From Tubiluchus corallicola (taxonomy: Eukaryota; Priapulida; Priapulimorpha; Priapulimorphida; Tubiluchidae): a stretch of DNA of 60,000 bases. Both the position numbers and the translations under genes were made by a program. The DNA is taken from the NCBI GenBank assembly GCA_030141605.1, contig JAQGDQ010000220.1, forward strand, positions 103,786 to 163,785. Reading direction: 5' to 3'. The notes beneath the pieces are model-generated. The model was not told the origin of the DNA, did not search any database, and was given only the letters and a program-made list of their open reading frames with translations. Of this stretch, positions 37,293 through 47,165 are shown one piece after another. Each line of letters opens with the position of its first letter. The stretch's first letter is position 1.

Positions 37293-37625
37293 CATTTAGT
37301 CACTAGTGATTGACATAGCTTCATGCACTGTTTATAAATTAATGAAGGACGGTGCAGCACCACTCTGCATGTAACCATTTATTGACTAGTGACTGACAAA
37401 GCTTCATGCACTGTTTATAGATTAATAACTGACAGTGCAGCACCACTCTGCATGTAATCATTTATTCACTAGTGATTGACAAAGCTTCATGTACTGTTTG
37501 TAAATTAATGAAGGATGGTGCAGCACAACTCTGTAAATAACCATTTATTGACTAGTGATTGACAAAGCTTCATGCACTGTTTGTAGATTAAAAACAGACG
37601 GTGCAGCACCACTCTGCATAGTTAA
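37293..37625. repeat. 83-bp tandem repeat (4 copies) including the C3orf38 coding end
   Basis: ACTAGTG recurs at exact 83-bp spacing (unit phases at 37301, 37384, 37467, 37550). The whole unit, with words such as GACAAAGCTTCATGCACTGT and GGTGCAGCACCACTCTGCAT, is repeated four times. The right-most copy encodes the last about 27 codons and stop of C3orf38; the other three lie downstream in the transcript. Confidence 0.93.
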
Positions 37626-40600
37626 GTTAGTGAATTTCACACGCCAATTGTTCTCCATTAGAGGATCGCGCACAAGACCAAATGTCTGCTCAAACACCCC
37701 GAGAACATCCGAGCCTCGATGGACTGTTCCGCAAGAGAGCACCATCACCAATCCGTGTCTGTTCATTTTCCCGCTTACGCTTCCCGTTGTTACGTTTGGA
37801 TTTAGTATCAGACGTTCAGCGGTAACTATTTCCTGGAGTCTTTCTGCCACCAGGTTTGAACCATCGATGCACTCGTGCACCATTTTTGTCCCCAAAAATC
37901 GAATTTGCAATTTGCAATCATCCCAGAAATGATGTGGTCCGAATTTACCGACCGTTTCGCACTGTAACGAAGGACTGTTGGAGTGAAGAACTTTGTAAAA
38001 CCAGGGTATGAAATGTTCGGCAAGAAGCTGAGACTCGTCATTGGCTTCTTCAACATCCTCGACATCGTCCTAAAAATGTAAGGAAACAAATTACTAATGA
38101 TGCCAACTTCTCAATAATATCAGTTTGAATATTTTTCATTCTTACTAGGCCATAGAGACCGCATCGTGCTGCATTATTCGGGCATAGTGATTCATCGGGA
38201 ACATTCTGAATTCTCACGAGTGACCAAATTCCAGCAATTCTCAATTACTGTAGGAGCGTTTTAAAAAAATGTAGCACTTTTATACAGATCGGTCCAAAAA
38301 CAAAATTTTTTGGCTGTGGTGCAACTATATTTAAAAGGTCCCAGCAAACGTGTGCTGAGCACTCTTCGTGCTAAGTGGAACCATGAGACTACTGTAAGTT
38401 ATCTATCGCTCCTCACTGAATAAGAGAGAGCCCACTCGTAAATATTCATTTTGAAATGGATTAATTCATTCGTCCGCAACACCTTTCCTAAGAGTCTACC
38501 TACAACTGCTGGTGTTTGTTGCATTGTGGGCTCATGTTCTCGACCAACTTACACTGGTCAAAGAAATTTTTGCTCATTGTGCTTATCTAGTACTTGCCCA
38601 CTTAGTAGACCAGGGCAGTAAAAACAGTCAAAAACAAAACCAAATAAACACTCTGCACTTATAACTTTATAATTCCAAAATGAAATGTTGTGCACTCTAG
38701 AGGCTAAGTATTTTTTCATGTGATCCCAGCTGCTTGCAATTTTAAATTATCTGGTTATTTCTCGAGTTTATAATAGTGACTAGAATGCAACAATTTCCTT
38801 TTCGATTTTCTTTATGATGAGTTAACAATTTTTTGCCATGTATAATATGAACTAATTTATGCTGTAATTTGTCTTGCATTTTTCTCTTTTTTATTATTTA
38901 TTGTTATTCTTTGTATTGAATGAGTGCGAATAAATGGTATAAACTATAAATAAATAAAAGCAGACTTGCTTCCTGTATGAACATTGTATTTGCTCCCATT
39001 TCTGTAATCTAAACACAAACGGCTCCTTTGCAGTATGAGTCGGGTATTGATTAATATTTTAGAAAAACATGTTTTCAAAAAGTTACTTAACATCGCTTAA
39101 TGTCAGCTCGGATGTAAATCAATGACTGAGAACGAAATGTGACAAGTAATCAATACAGAAGCATTATAAAAACTTCTGGAAAAAGTACAGTAATCATCGT
39201 TTAATAAAACAACCACGGGACCAGCAATAAATGATTTTAATAGATGGCAATGCTAAAGTTTACAATTCGCACACACAAGAAATTAGTTTGTGAGGCAGAT
39301 TATGATTGGGGTTAGGGTTAGGTTTGGGGTTAATACTGGTTTAGGGTTAGGGTTAGGGTTAGTGTATTTAAATTGTGTGGGGAAAGTCCTTTCCATGGCA
39401 GTTTATTATGTGGCGGCCTGTTGCAAGCGTGTATATTTGACAATATACAGTATGTAACCATTTTGCCCTAATTGATGTTATTCAACAGTTAAACATGGGG
39501 CAGTCGACTCATTCACATGCATACAGAATGACTCAAGCATACAACAGTGATTCAAGTTCATTCAACAGATAAAATGTACTTAGCAGCTGTACATGCAGAG
39601 CGGTTATGATGAAACAACAGACTTTTTAGTGCGACTTTGACTAAAAGAGGTGAATCTAGGAAATGGGACTTAAATTGCCACTGCGTATCTTCAAAAAATA
39701 GGCAAACTACCAAAAATACATTTCATTTTTCCTTTTGCTATTGCTTTTGTCACCTGTTACTGAAAAATGTCTTATTAAACGGTGCACTGGTTTTGTTAGC
39801 CGAATTTTGTTAACAATAGTTTTTAAGAGGTAACTCCTGGACCGTGCCTAAATGGTTCTAAAATGCGACTGGTTTTATTATCTGTGGTTTTATTAAGCGA
39901 TGACTACAGCATTAATTACAACATAAACTTTCATATTATTCTGAAACATCTGTGCTACTTGAGTATAGGCATATCTAATTCTAAAATTCTAACTCACCTC
40001 TTCTCGGTCTTGCAAAGCCAGATTTTCCGTCAGTTCTCCCGCAGAACCCCAATGCTCTAAAATCTTTTCAATAATAATACCCTTTTCAGCACTCGGCGGC
40101 ATGTAGATGTTAACACTATGCAGATACTTGAAAAGTGTCTCTCTCTTTATCTTCCTTCTTTTCAGCAGCTCTCTGGTTGATGTAGAGTACTGAAGAATTC
40201 CATCAACAGCTTCTAAAAAATAAATTTCATTAGTAGTTTTAAACAGTTGATGAGGTCAAAGCAATCTTGACATTATCAGCAATATCTCTTAACAACTGCC
40301 TGCCAACTGCCACACTAGACGTCTCAAGAAACTGACATGTTTACAACTAAAACAGCACAATTGCCAACAGTTTTTGTTAACAAGATGCTGCTAACAACTT
40401 TTTAAATTAAGTACAATAGCTAAGTAAAACGAAAATAAAATGTAAATCTTTCAAGATTTCTTTTATAGTTGCCTTATACTTAATAGCTTTAAAACTAGAG
40501 AGATAGCCTAGCTAGTATACTCCTACAAAACACTAACTGTGAATCAACGCCATTCTACTGTGACTTATCCTTAGTAACTAGCCAATAATAATAACAACCA

Positions 40601-40658
40601 CGACGACGACGACAACAACAACGGCAAAAATAAGAAGAAGAAGAACAATAACAACAAC

Positions 40659-40690
<32 letters not shown>

Positions 40691-43600
40691 AACAACAACA
40701 ACAAGTTTATTTTTAACCAATTTACCTGACAACATTATAGGGCCCTAGAGTAGAACTCGGTTGCGGTCCCTTCTCAAAGATGACTGAAATCAATTTTAAA
40801 TCGATACTGCATCATCTATGGTGCATTCGGCAATTTGTTCCATGGATTGGCAACCATGGGAGGGAAAAAATGGGAGCTGATATTTTGTTGTGAATAAGGA
40901 ACAAACAGTTTCGAAAAAGTGATGTCTACAGAGAGGCATAGAGGGTCAAAAACAGAAGCCAGTGTTCATAGCAAGTTGGTTTGCATAGCATCTTCTTGCA
41001 AGAAGAATAAAGGTTCATCACTGTTGCGAAGCATGAGTACACTCAGCATGAACACTGGACAAGCGAGATGATTGCTATTATCTCCATCCGTTGTTTATCT
41101 GCCTTAATTTGCATGAGTGATTTATCATATTCCCGTGGGAATGATAACTCTAGAAAGAAAACAACAATAACAAACACAAAAGAGAAAAATGAGTAGACCC
41201 TAAACAAAGGCATAAAGAGAGAGAAAATCATGGGGAAAAGCCCTACATGCATTTTCACCTTGTCGATGTGTCGTAATCTACGGTACGGTTTATGGTAATA
41301 TCTAGACATTCACCACGCATATTAACATTTGCAAAGAAACCTCTCATCTGGGGTAGAGGTCTATTATAATCTCTCCATGTTCTATTAGCATCATATTCAC
41401 AATCACTTCAACTAAAACAAAAATACTAAAATCATGGGTCTATCCGGGGTCCACAAAGAAGTTTCCTTGGACCTCTGTTATTCTTGTCTACAATGACGAC
41501 ATGGATGATATAATACTGTTACCCAGTTGCTTAAGTTAACTAGTAATACCAAGTTAGCATTATCCAGTGTTTTCTTTTTTGCAAGACAGCTAGCAGAATG
41601 TCTGCATGGGCCCATAAATGGCTGATGGAGTTCAACACACAAGGTAATTCATGTAGGTAATCAGACCAATCCTGCACGACACAGCTTTGGCGATGTCGAA
41701 TTGTCTGAAGTCACTAAAGATGAGGATCTTGGATTGCTAGTAAACTAAATGTTCGCAGTCACATTTCTAAGAAGGTTATCAAAAGTAACAAGATCCTTGG
41801 GTTAATTAGCAAAACTATAACTTCCAGAAGAGCTGAGATAATTCTTCCACTTTAAAAACACTTGTTCATCTCCATCTTGAATATGTCAGTCAGGTATGAG
41901 ACCCTTACTATCTCAAAGACATTTGTGCTCTAGAACAAGTAGAAGCACAAGCTGTTGATATGACCATAAGTTTTGAAGGTCTTACATGCAAAAGCGCAAA
42001 GAATTGCATTCTTTATGCAAAAGCACAAGAATCACATACTGTTAAATTAATAGATAGATAACAAATTAATAACTAAAGACAAAAATGTAGCTGATGCTTT
42101 CAATGATTATTTTACAATGATAGGTCGCAAATTAGCAGATCAAACAGGTCCAGCAAATTATTCTGCAATAAACTATCTAAATGGGAACTACATGGACTCA
42201 TTCTTCTTTAAACCAGTTACAGTAAATGAAATAGAATGTTTGTTAACAGCAATTAATCACTAGAAAAGCACAGGTGCAGATAAATCATTGCCAAAACAGT
42301 GTTAGATATGAGTAGTTATATAGCTGCTCCTTTAACACACATAATAAATTCTTCTCTTATCACTGGAACAATGCCGAGTAAACTCAAACATTCGATTGTT
42401 ACACCACTATTTAAAACACGCGACCCAACCAATCCGAGTAATTATCAACCAGTTTCACTTTTACCAATATTTTCTAAAATTTTAGAATGCTGTGTTCATA
42501 ATTAATTAACAAGCTATATTACAAAACATAATATACTAATTAGAAGTTCAGTTATTAAAGTTCACTAATTAAAGAACAGTTTGGTTTTCGTTCTAAAAGT
42601 TCTACCTAGTTAGCTTTAATTAAAGTCACAGAAGAAATTGTTAAGACAACTGAAAACAAAAACATGCTAGCTGGTATCTTCTGTGACTTATCAAAAGCTT
42701 TTGATACAGTAGACCACAGTATATTACTGCAAAAATGACAGTTTTATGGAATACGAGGACTTGCTATTCAATGGTTTCATAGTTACCTCACAAACAGGTC
42801 TCAAGCTGTTAAATACAATAATATAAATTCTGATAGTTGAGAAAGGCGTTCCACAGGGATCCATTTTAGGGCCATTGTTATTTCTGTTATACATAAATGA
42901 CATAAATAATATCACCAAGGCAAAAATTATTTCATTTCTAAAAATAAACAATCTAAATAACGTACAAGAAATTAACAATGAATTACTCACCATCTCTAAT
43001 TGGTTTCACAATAACAAACTATCTTTAAATATCAGTAAAACTAAATGCATAATTTTTAGACCGAAAAATACAAATATTCCACAAAATCTATATTTTATGA
43101 TTGGTAATGTCAACAACGAAATAGTAAAAAAATAAAATACTTGGGGATAAGTTTACAAGAGCATCTAGGCTGGACTTCTCATATTAAATATATTGGTAAA
43201 AATATAAAAAATACTAGGAATCGTTACTTATATCCGACATTATCTTGCAATTTCACACATAATTACTTTATATAATAGTATAATTCTTCTTTATATTAAT
43301 TACTGTTCCATTCTTTGGGGAAAAACGTATATTTCAAAATTATCTAATTTAAAACTAGCCCAAAGAAAATGTTTATGTATTCTTTATAAACAAAATAGAA
43401 GAGCACATATAGATAACACCAATTTTAAAGAATGTAAAATATTTTTAGTTGATGATTTAGTTAATTATAAGCTAGGTATATGTATGTATGTATGTATGTC
43501 TGTATGTCTGTATGTATGTATATATACATTATACTATATGTATATATATGTATATATAAAACAGTTAAATAACTACATTCAATCTTTTTTAATAATACAG

Positions 43601-45336
43601 TTCAATTAAATGTTAAATTTCATAGTACTAGGTCAAACAAATTTAAAGTGCAGTACTGCAGAACAAACACAGCCAGACATCATTTAACATTCACAGGGCC
43701 TTTACTATGGAATACACTTTGCATAGAAATAAAAAATGCTAAATCAGAACATATTTTCAAATGTAAATTAGAGAAATCAATTCTTGAGTCGTATGGGCCT
43801 AATTAGTCAATTTCTGTAATTGAAAATAACACATATTTATATTTTTTTGGTGGTTCAATATTTTAACATAATTTTCGTAACACTGAAAAATTGGCTAACT
43901 TCGTTTATATCATCGAACCTGGCGCATTATCACCATTAGCATCAATTCATTATCATTGTCATCACCAATGTCATCAGCATTAATATCATCATCATTGTCA
44001 TCAATATCATCAACATCGTCCTTATCATTTTCTCGCTTCTGTTTGCTTCGCTCCATTTAACGTATTTTTTTAGTTGTTGTTTATGTCATTAATTTAGTCT
44101 TATCCATGTTGAGCTTAACTCATAAGTTAATTTCTTCTGCTGTGCTTATAGCACTGTAATGCACTGTTAATTAGTAATTTTATAACTTTTATTTTTGTAT
44201 GTGCTAAGTGGATGAATAAATAAATCTAAATCTAAATCATATTCGCAGAAACTGAAAAAATTACATCTGTATTGGCTTTCTATTAGAAGACGTAGGGGAA
44301 GACTTATTGAAACATTCAAGATTTAAGGGGTTCTACGCTCAGTAGAAGCATCCTATGTGGACACTGCTAAACTGTTTAAGCATAGGGTTAATACCGAAAG
44401 GTATTGCTATACTTTTTCTCTAGCTGAAGTGATTATGTGGAACTCGCTACTAGAATCATTAGTGAGAGAAAACAATACAAACAGTTTTAAAAATAAACTT
44501 GTGATAGAACTCCAAGAGAGGAACCTCTTATTTTATTACCTGTAGGTATATCAGGAGGAGAATAAACCAACGATGCATATCTAGAGAATGTTGTTTTTGG
44601 TATGTTACATTATGGATGTGAGACTGGAGCAAATGACTCACCGCAGAGGTGAGTTTGGTCACTACTACTAGTAACAGAGAATCCAGCTTCAGCAATACAC
44701 AGATTTACTGTTTCTGGACAATTTAACTTCATTAAGTCAAAAACATTATGATTTCTAGCACGAAAATTTGCATGTTGTGATAAACGGTAATCACAAAAAT
44801 TTTTTACAAGCAGTGCATTGCCTTATCCAAAGAAATAAGGACCTAAAATGGTAACTATCTCAGTATTTGTAAATTCATTATCATCATCATCATACGCCCA
44901 TCACGTCTATTGTAGACATTGGGCAGGCAGAATTCTAAAATAAAAGAAATCTGCCTTCAGACAGGTAAACGCAGCAGTAATCCAGCGAAAAAACTAGACA
45001 CTGCTACGCCAATGGCTTGTCAGCACCACTTCTGTTAAAGTCATTACATAAAAATTGACTCTATACACCAAATAAAGTCAAAAATTACTTTATAGAAGAA
45101 TAACACGAAAACGAAATCAGATAGACAATTTGGAGTTGAAAGTCAAAAATGACTGCACTAATACTAGTATTTATACTATTAGTATTACTAGTAGTATTAG
45201 TATTACTAACTATACCATTTCTGCTTGTCACAGCTATTAATTTGTTTGTTACGGTGTCTGCTAAAGTAAAAATATCTGGTGTTTCTATTAAGTCCAGAAT
45301 TTTTCTGATTTCTTCACATTCTTTCACAGACAGCAT
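37545..45336 (-). CDS. C3orf38: C3orf38 homologue (DUF4518 family), complete, 3 coding exons
   Basis: Family of unknown biochemical function, conserved in animals. Exons on the minus strand: 45336-45216, 40212-39998, 38069-37545. Phases 1 and 0, total 861 nt, 286 residues plus TAA (human protein about 330). Matches: MLSVKECEEIRKIL ... TLADTVTNKLIA at the N-terminus; EAVDGILQYS, ELLKRRKIKRETLFKYL, IYMPPSAEK in exon 2; WFYKVLHSNSP, GPHHFWDDCKLQIRFLG, HGLVMVLSCGTVHRGSDVLG, FEQTFGLVRDPLMENNWRVK in exon 3. The start is chosen at 45336 because upstream in-frame codons lack ATG. The C-terminal tail after KFTNL is encoded by one unit of a tandem repeat. Intron 1 (5 kb) holds nested LINEs. Confidence 0.95.
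39188..39909. mobile_element. MITE family B, full-length copy (inverted)
   Basis: Left CAGTAATCATCGTTTAATAA, right TTTATTAAGCGATGACTACAG: inverted termini, with TA before the left end. The right 350 bp are the reverse complement of 47940-48280. A TTAGGG array lies inside. Confidence 0.75.
39308..39361. repeat. Interstitial TTAGGG telomere-like repeats
   Basis: About seven TTAGGG or near-TTAGGG units in two clusters inside the family B MITE. TTAGGG is the usual animal telomere repeat. Confidence 0.85.
40591..40705. repeat. (AAC)n-rich microsatellite
   Basis: Trinucleotide ACG, AAG and AAC runs in C3orf38 intron 1, 380 nt downstream of exon 2's acceptor side in genomic order. Confidence 0.9.
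41420..41987 (+). mobile_element. LINE-1st element, 5' half (reverse-transcriptase C-part), interrupted
   Basis: Translated with frameshifts and stops it reads SGVPQ-SFLGPLLFL, WAHKWLMEF, EDLGLLVN, ISKKVIKSNKILGLISKT and EIILPL: the finger-to-thumb region of non-LTR reverse transcriptases. At 41987 the text breaks off in FEGLT and resumes at 44241 with YSQKLKKLHLYWLSIRRRRG, so a younger element has split it. In C3orf38 intron 1, antisense to that gene. Confidence 0.75.
43486..43560. repeat. (TATG)n/(TA)n microsatellite
   Basis: TATG runs with TCTG variants, then TATA-rich sequence, inside the nested LINE, interrupting its ORF. Confidence 0.9.
43925..44030. repeat. Degenerate (ATC)n microsatellite in LINE 3' region
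   Basis: CATCAT-type units with substitutions, within the 3' part of the nested LINE. Confidence 0.7.
44241..44560 (+). mobile_element. LINE-1st element, 3' half (ORF2 C-terminus)
   Basis: Encodes YSQKLKKLHLYWLSIRRRRG, DTAKLFKHRVN, VIMWNSLLESLVREN and NSFKNKL, matching the classical LINE tail 'YEERL-L-L-SLE-RR-RGDLI' and 'WNSLP-VV-A-SVNSFK--L'. It continues the interrupted sequence of 41420-41987. Confidence 0.8.
45150..45212. repeat. (TAGTAT)-type repeat at C3orf38 exon 1 donor
   Basis: ACTAGTATT and AGTATTACTAGT units directly intronic to the exon 1 donor (GT at 45215-45214, minus strand). Confidence 0.75.
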
Positions 45337-45804
45337 TTCTATAGCTGCAAAAGTCACGACACTCCAAATTCTGTAAAAATCATCGCAGCGTGTAGGGCGC
45401 CATTATCTGTAGTTGGATAACATGCATTTTTATTTTGAATTTCTCGCAAAGGAAAAGGCTTCGTACTCATCTATAGCTAGCCTTTAGCGTCCCCTTCCGG
45501 CACTTAAGAGACTCGCAGAACATGAAATGAAAACAACTTGTCACATGAAAAATGATAAAGTCCAAGAATTTAATTGAGATAAGAATATGTTTCTCATAAA
45601 TGTGTTTTGCGAACAAACGCAGTAATGTAGTTTGCATACAATGCATTTCTTTTAAAGGTAGGCAAGCAAAATTAAATAACGATATTTGGAAAGTGTCGAA
45701 CTGTGTAAGCCCTACTTTTGGCAGTTTGGCTTTAGTCCTAGTTTAGAGTTTTCAAATTTCATTAATGCCAGTTTTTTTGTTTGTCTGTTTGTTTCAGAAT
45801 TGTA

Positions 45805-45915
45805 CATAGTAGTAATAGTAGTAGTGGTGGTAGCAGTAGTGTTAGTGGTACTGGTAGTAGTTATAGTAGTAGAAGTAGCACTAGTACTCAGTAGTACTAG
45901 TAGTAGTGGTAATAA
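45805..45915. repeat. (AGT)n-type trinucleotide repeat
   Basis: GTAGTAATAGTAGTAGTGGT and similar, imperfect, about 110 bp. The ORF across it is an artefact. Confidence 0.9.
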
Positions 45916-46109
45916 TAGTACTAAATTTTCTCGATGTAGTGCAAATGATCTTCAGAGAACTCTGTAATTCATTAGTAACGACAATATACGTTTTGTTTTA
46001 ACATTTAAAACATTACTGTTGTACCATGAAATCAACTAATTGGAATAGATGATGCGTCAGGTAACTTAATCAATATCCATGGTTATTTTTGCTATATTGT
46101 TAGACAATG

Positions 46110-46520
46110 TCTTGTGTCCCTCAAAGTTGGATGGACTCTAACGCCACTCCCATCCCAAAATTTTACTTCAGTAGTCTCCAAATGTATGGAAATCATTCTG
46201 TGGGACAAAGTATTGTGGTTTCTGATTAGGACAAATCAAATATGCAAGAACCAACATGGCTCACTTCTTCAGAGATCAACAGTAACTAATCTACTTTCTT
46301 GCTTGAACGGCTGGACGGAATGGTTCGATGACTCTCGCTGCCAAGTATTGATGTTCTGTATCGTGACTTTTAGTTCTAAGGCTTTCGACTCGGTGCCGCA
46401 TCAGTGTCTTTTGGCAAGGATGGAATATGCAGTATTAAGAGGCAGCAACCTCCTTGCATGGTTCTAGTACTTCTTGACAAACCAAAATGGCTCTACAGAA
46501 AGTTATGAGGTGTCAAACGG
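46110..46520 (+). mobile_element. Non-LTR reverse-transcriptase fragment (palm N-part)
   Basis: Open 117-codon stretch: FTSVVSKCMEIILWDKVLWF, KNQHGSLLQRSTVTNLLSCL, SSKAFDSVPHQCLLARMEY, LRGSNLLAWF then stop and LTNQNG. This is the RT region 'L-SV--K--E-I--D', 'QHGF---RSTTTNL' and 'F-KAFDSVPH--LL'. It stops before the GVPQGS-LGP block, the very block where 41420-41987 begins, so both could derive from one family. Confidence 0.85.
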
Positions 46521-47165
46521 CCTGACAGAATATCTAATGGTGATATGATGTGGAAAAGAAAGAACCTCGGAGAGAAGTAAAAGGAGTGTACTGGATTGGG
46601 TGTCTACTAAGATTATCCCATATTAGGAATATCCTTTTCCTATAGCATTACGTAAAGCTCTTGAACCAATGGAAAAGCCCAGAGGGGTTCATTAGACTTA
46701 GACAACTACTACTATATTCTTGTAGGTAGTCAAGCAATGCATGAGTACCATTTAAGTAGTAATGGAAGTTTTCAGATAAATTTTTCACCTTAATTACTTT
46801 TCACGTAGTAGTTTCGTTGTTGTTTTTTAAATAACGTTGAAGTATAGTGTCAATTTAAACATCTTTACCTTGTAAAATGATGCCAGAAGCTATTATCATT
46901 AATAATAAATTAAATAATTAACATTAAACAAACTTTCTTGCAAAAAGCCCTCGATATTATGAATCTTTAGGTTCGTTAAGGTGTAAGGTGAGGACTTGGA
47001 AAAATTCTGATATTTGATATGTGTTTGATATTTGATATATGTGATATCTGATATGATAAAAGTGTTTCATAAACATGTATATTAAGCACACTGTTTTAAT
47101 CTTTCACGTGTTTAGTTACTAGTGTGTTTTTGTTTGCAGGTTACCTGGCAACCATTTAGTGAAAT

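Larger units (their letters stand above)
33759..37544. other. Convergent 3' region between NSA2 and C3orf38
   Basis: NSA2 3' UTR (with a GCA run at 34188-34210 and AATAAA at 34238), then DNA-element remnants at 34431-34905, 35384-35826 and 36190-36732, then the 83-bp tandem repeat abutting the C3orf38 stop. No gene is seen on either strand. Confidence 0.7.
38070..39997. other. C3orf38 intron 2 (1.9 kb)
   Basis: Contains a full family B MITE (39188-39909). Around 38930-38960 an A-rich end with AATAAATAAAA suggests an old retroelement tail, but no protein remnant is readable. Confidence 0.5.
41988..44240 (+). mobile_element. Second non-LTR retrotransposon (ORF2 remnant), nested insertion
   Basis: Degraded reverse transcriptase in order: VADAFNDYFTMIGRKLADQ, FFKPVTVNEIECLL, STGADKSLP, SYIAAPLTHIINSSL, KHSIVTPLFK, PSNYQPVSLLPIFSKILE, FGFRSKSST-like, GIFCDLSKAFDTVDHSILL, YGIRGLAIQWFHSYLTNR, GVPQGSILGPLLFLLYIND. 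The YxDD segment is missing (deletion after NDINNITKAK). The C-terminal part includes ILYKQNRRAH and GPLLWNTL. It ends in AAATAAATCTAAATCTAAAT, a typical short 3' repeat. Jockey/CR1-like by motif style. Many stops make it dead. Confidence 0.85.
45337..47165. other. Divergent upstream region between C3orf38 and the nuclear receptor
   Basis: Contains both 5' regions: a likely 5' UTR acceptor TTTTGCAG just upstream of the C3orf38 ATG, and an acceptor TTTGTTTGCAG at 47140-47150 before the receptor ATG, so both genes probably have upstream non-coding exons. Also holds an (AGT)n repeat and a LINE fragment. Confidence 0.55.

Noticed and set aside
37555-37932. 125-codon plus-strand ORF opposite C3orf38 exon 3
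   Set aside because: The minus strand carries the conserved HGLVMV/GTVHRG motifs; the plus frame has none.
45686-45967. 93-codon ORF with Val-rich stretch (possible membrane protein)
   Set aside because: The Val run is the translation of an (AGT)n microsatellite.
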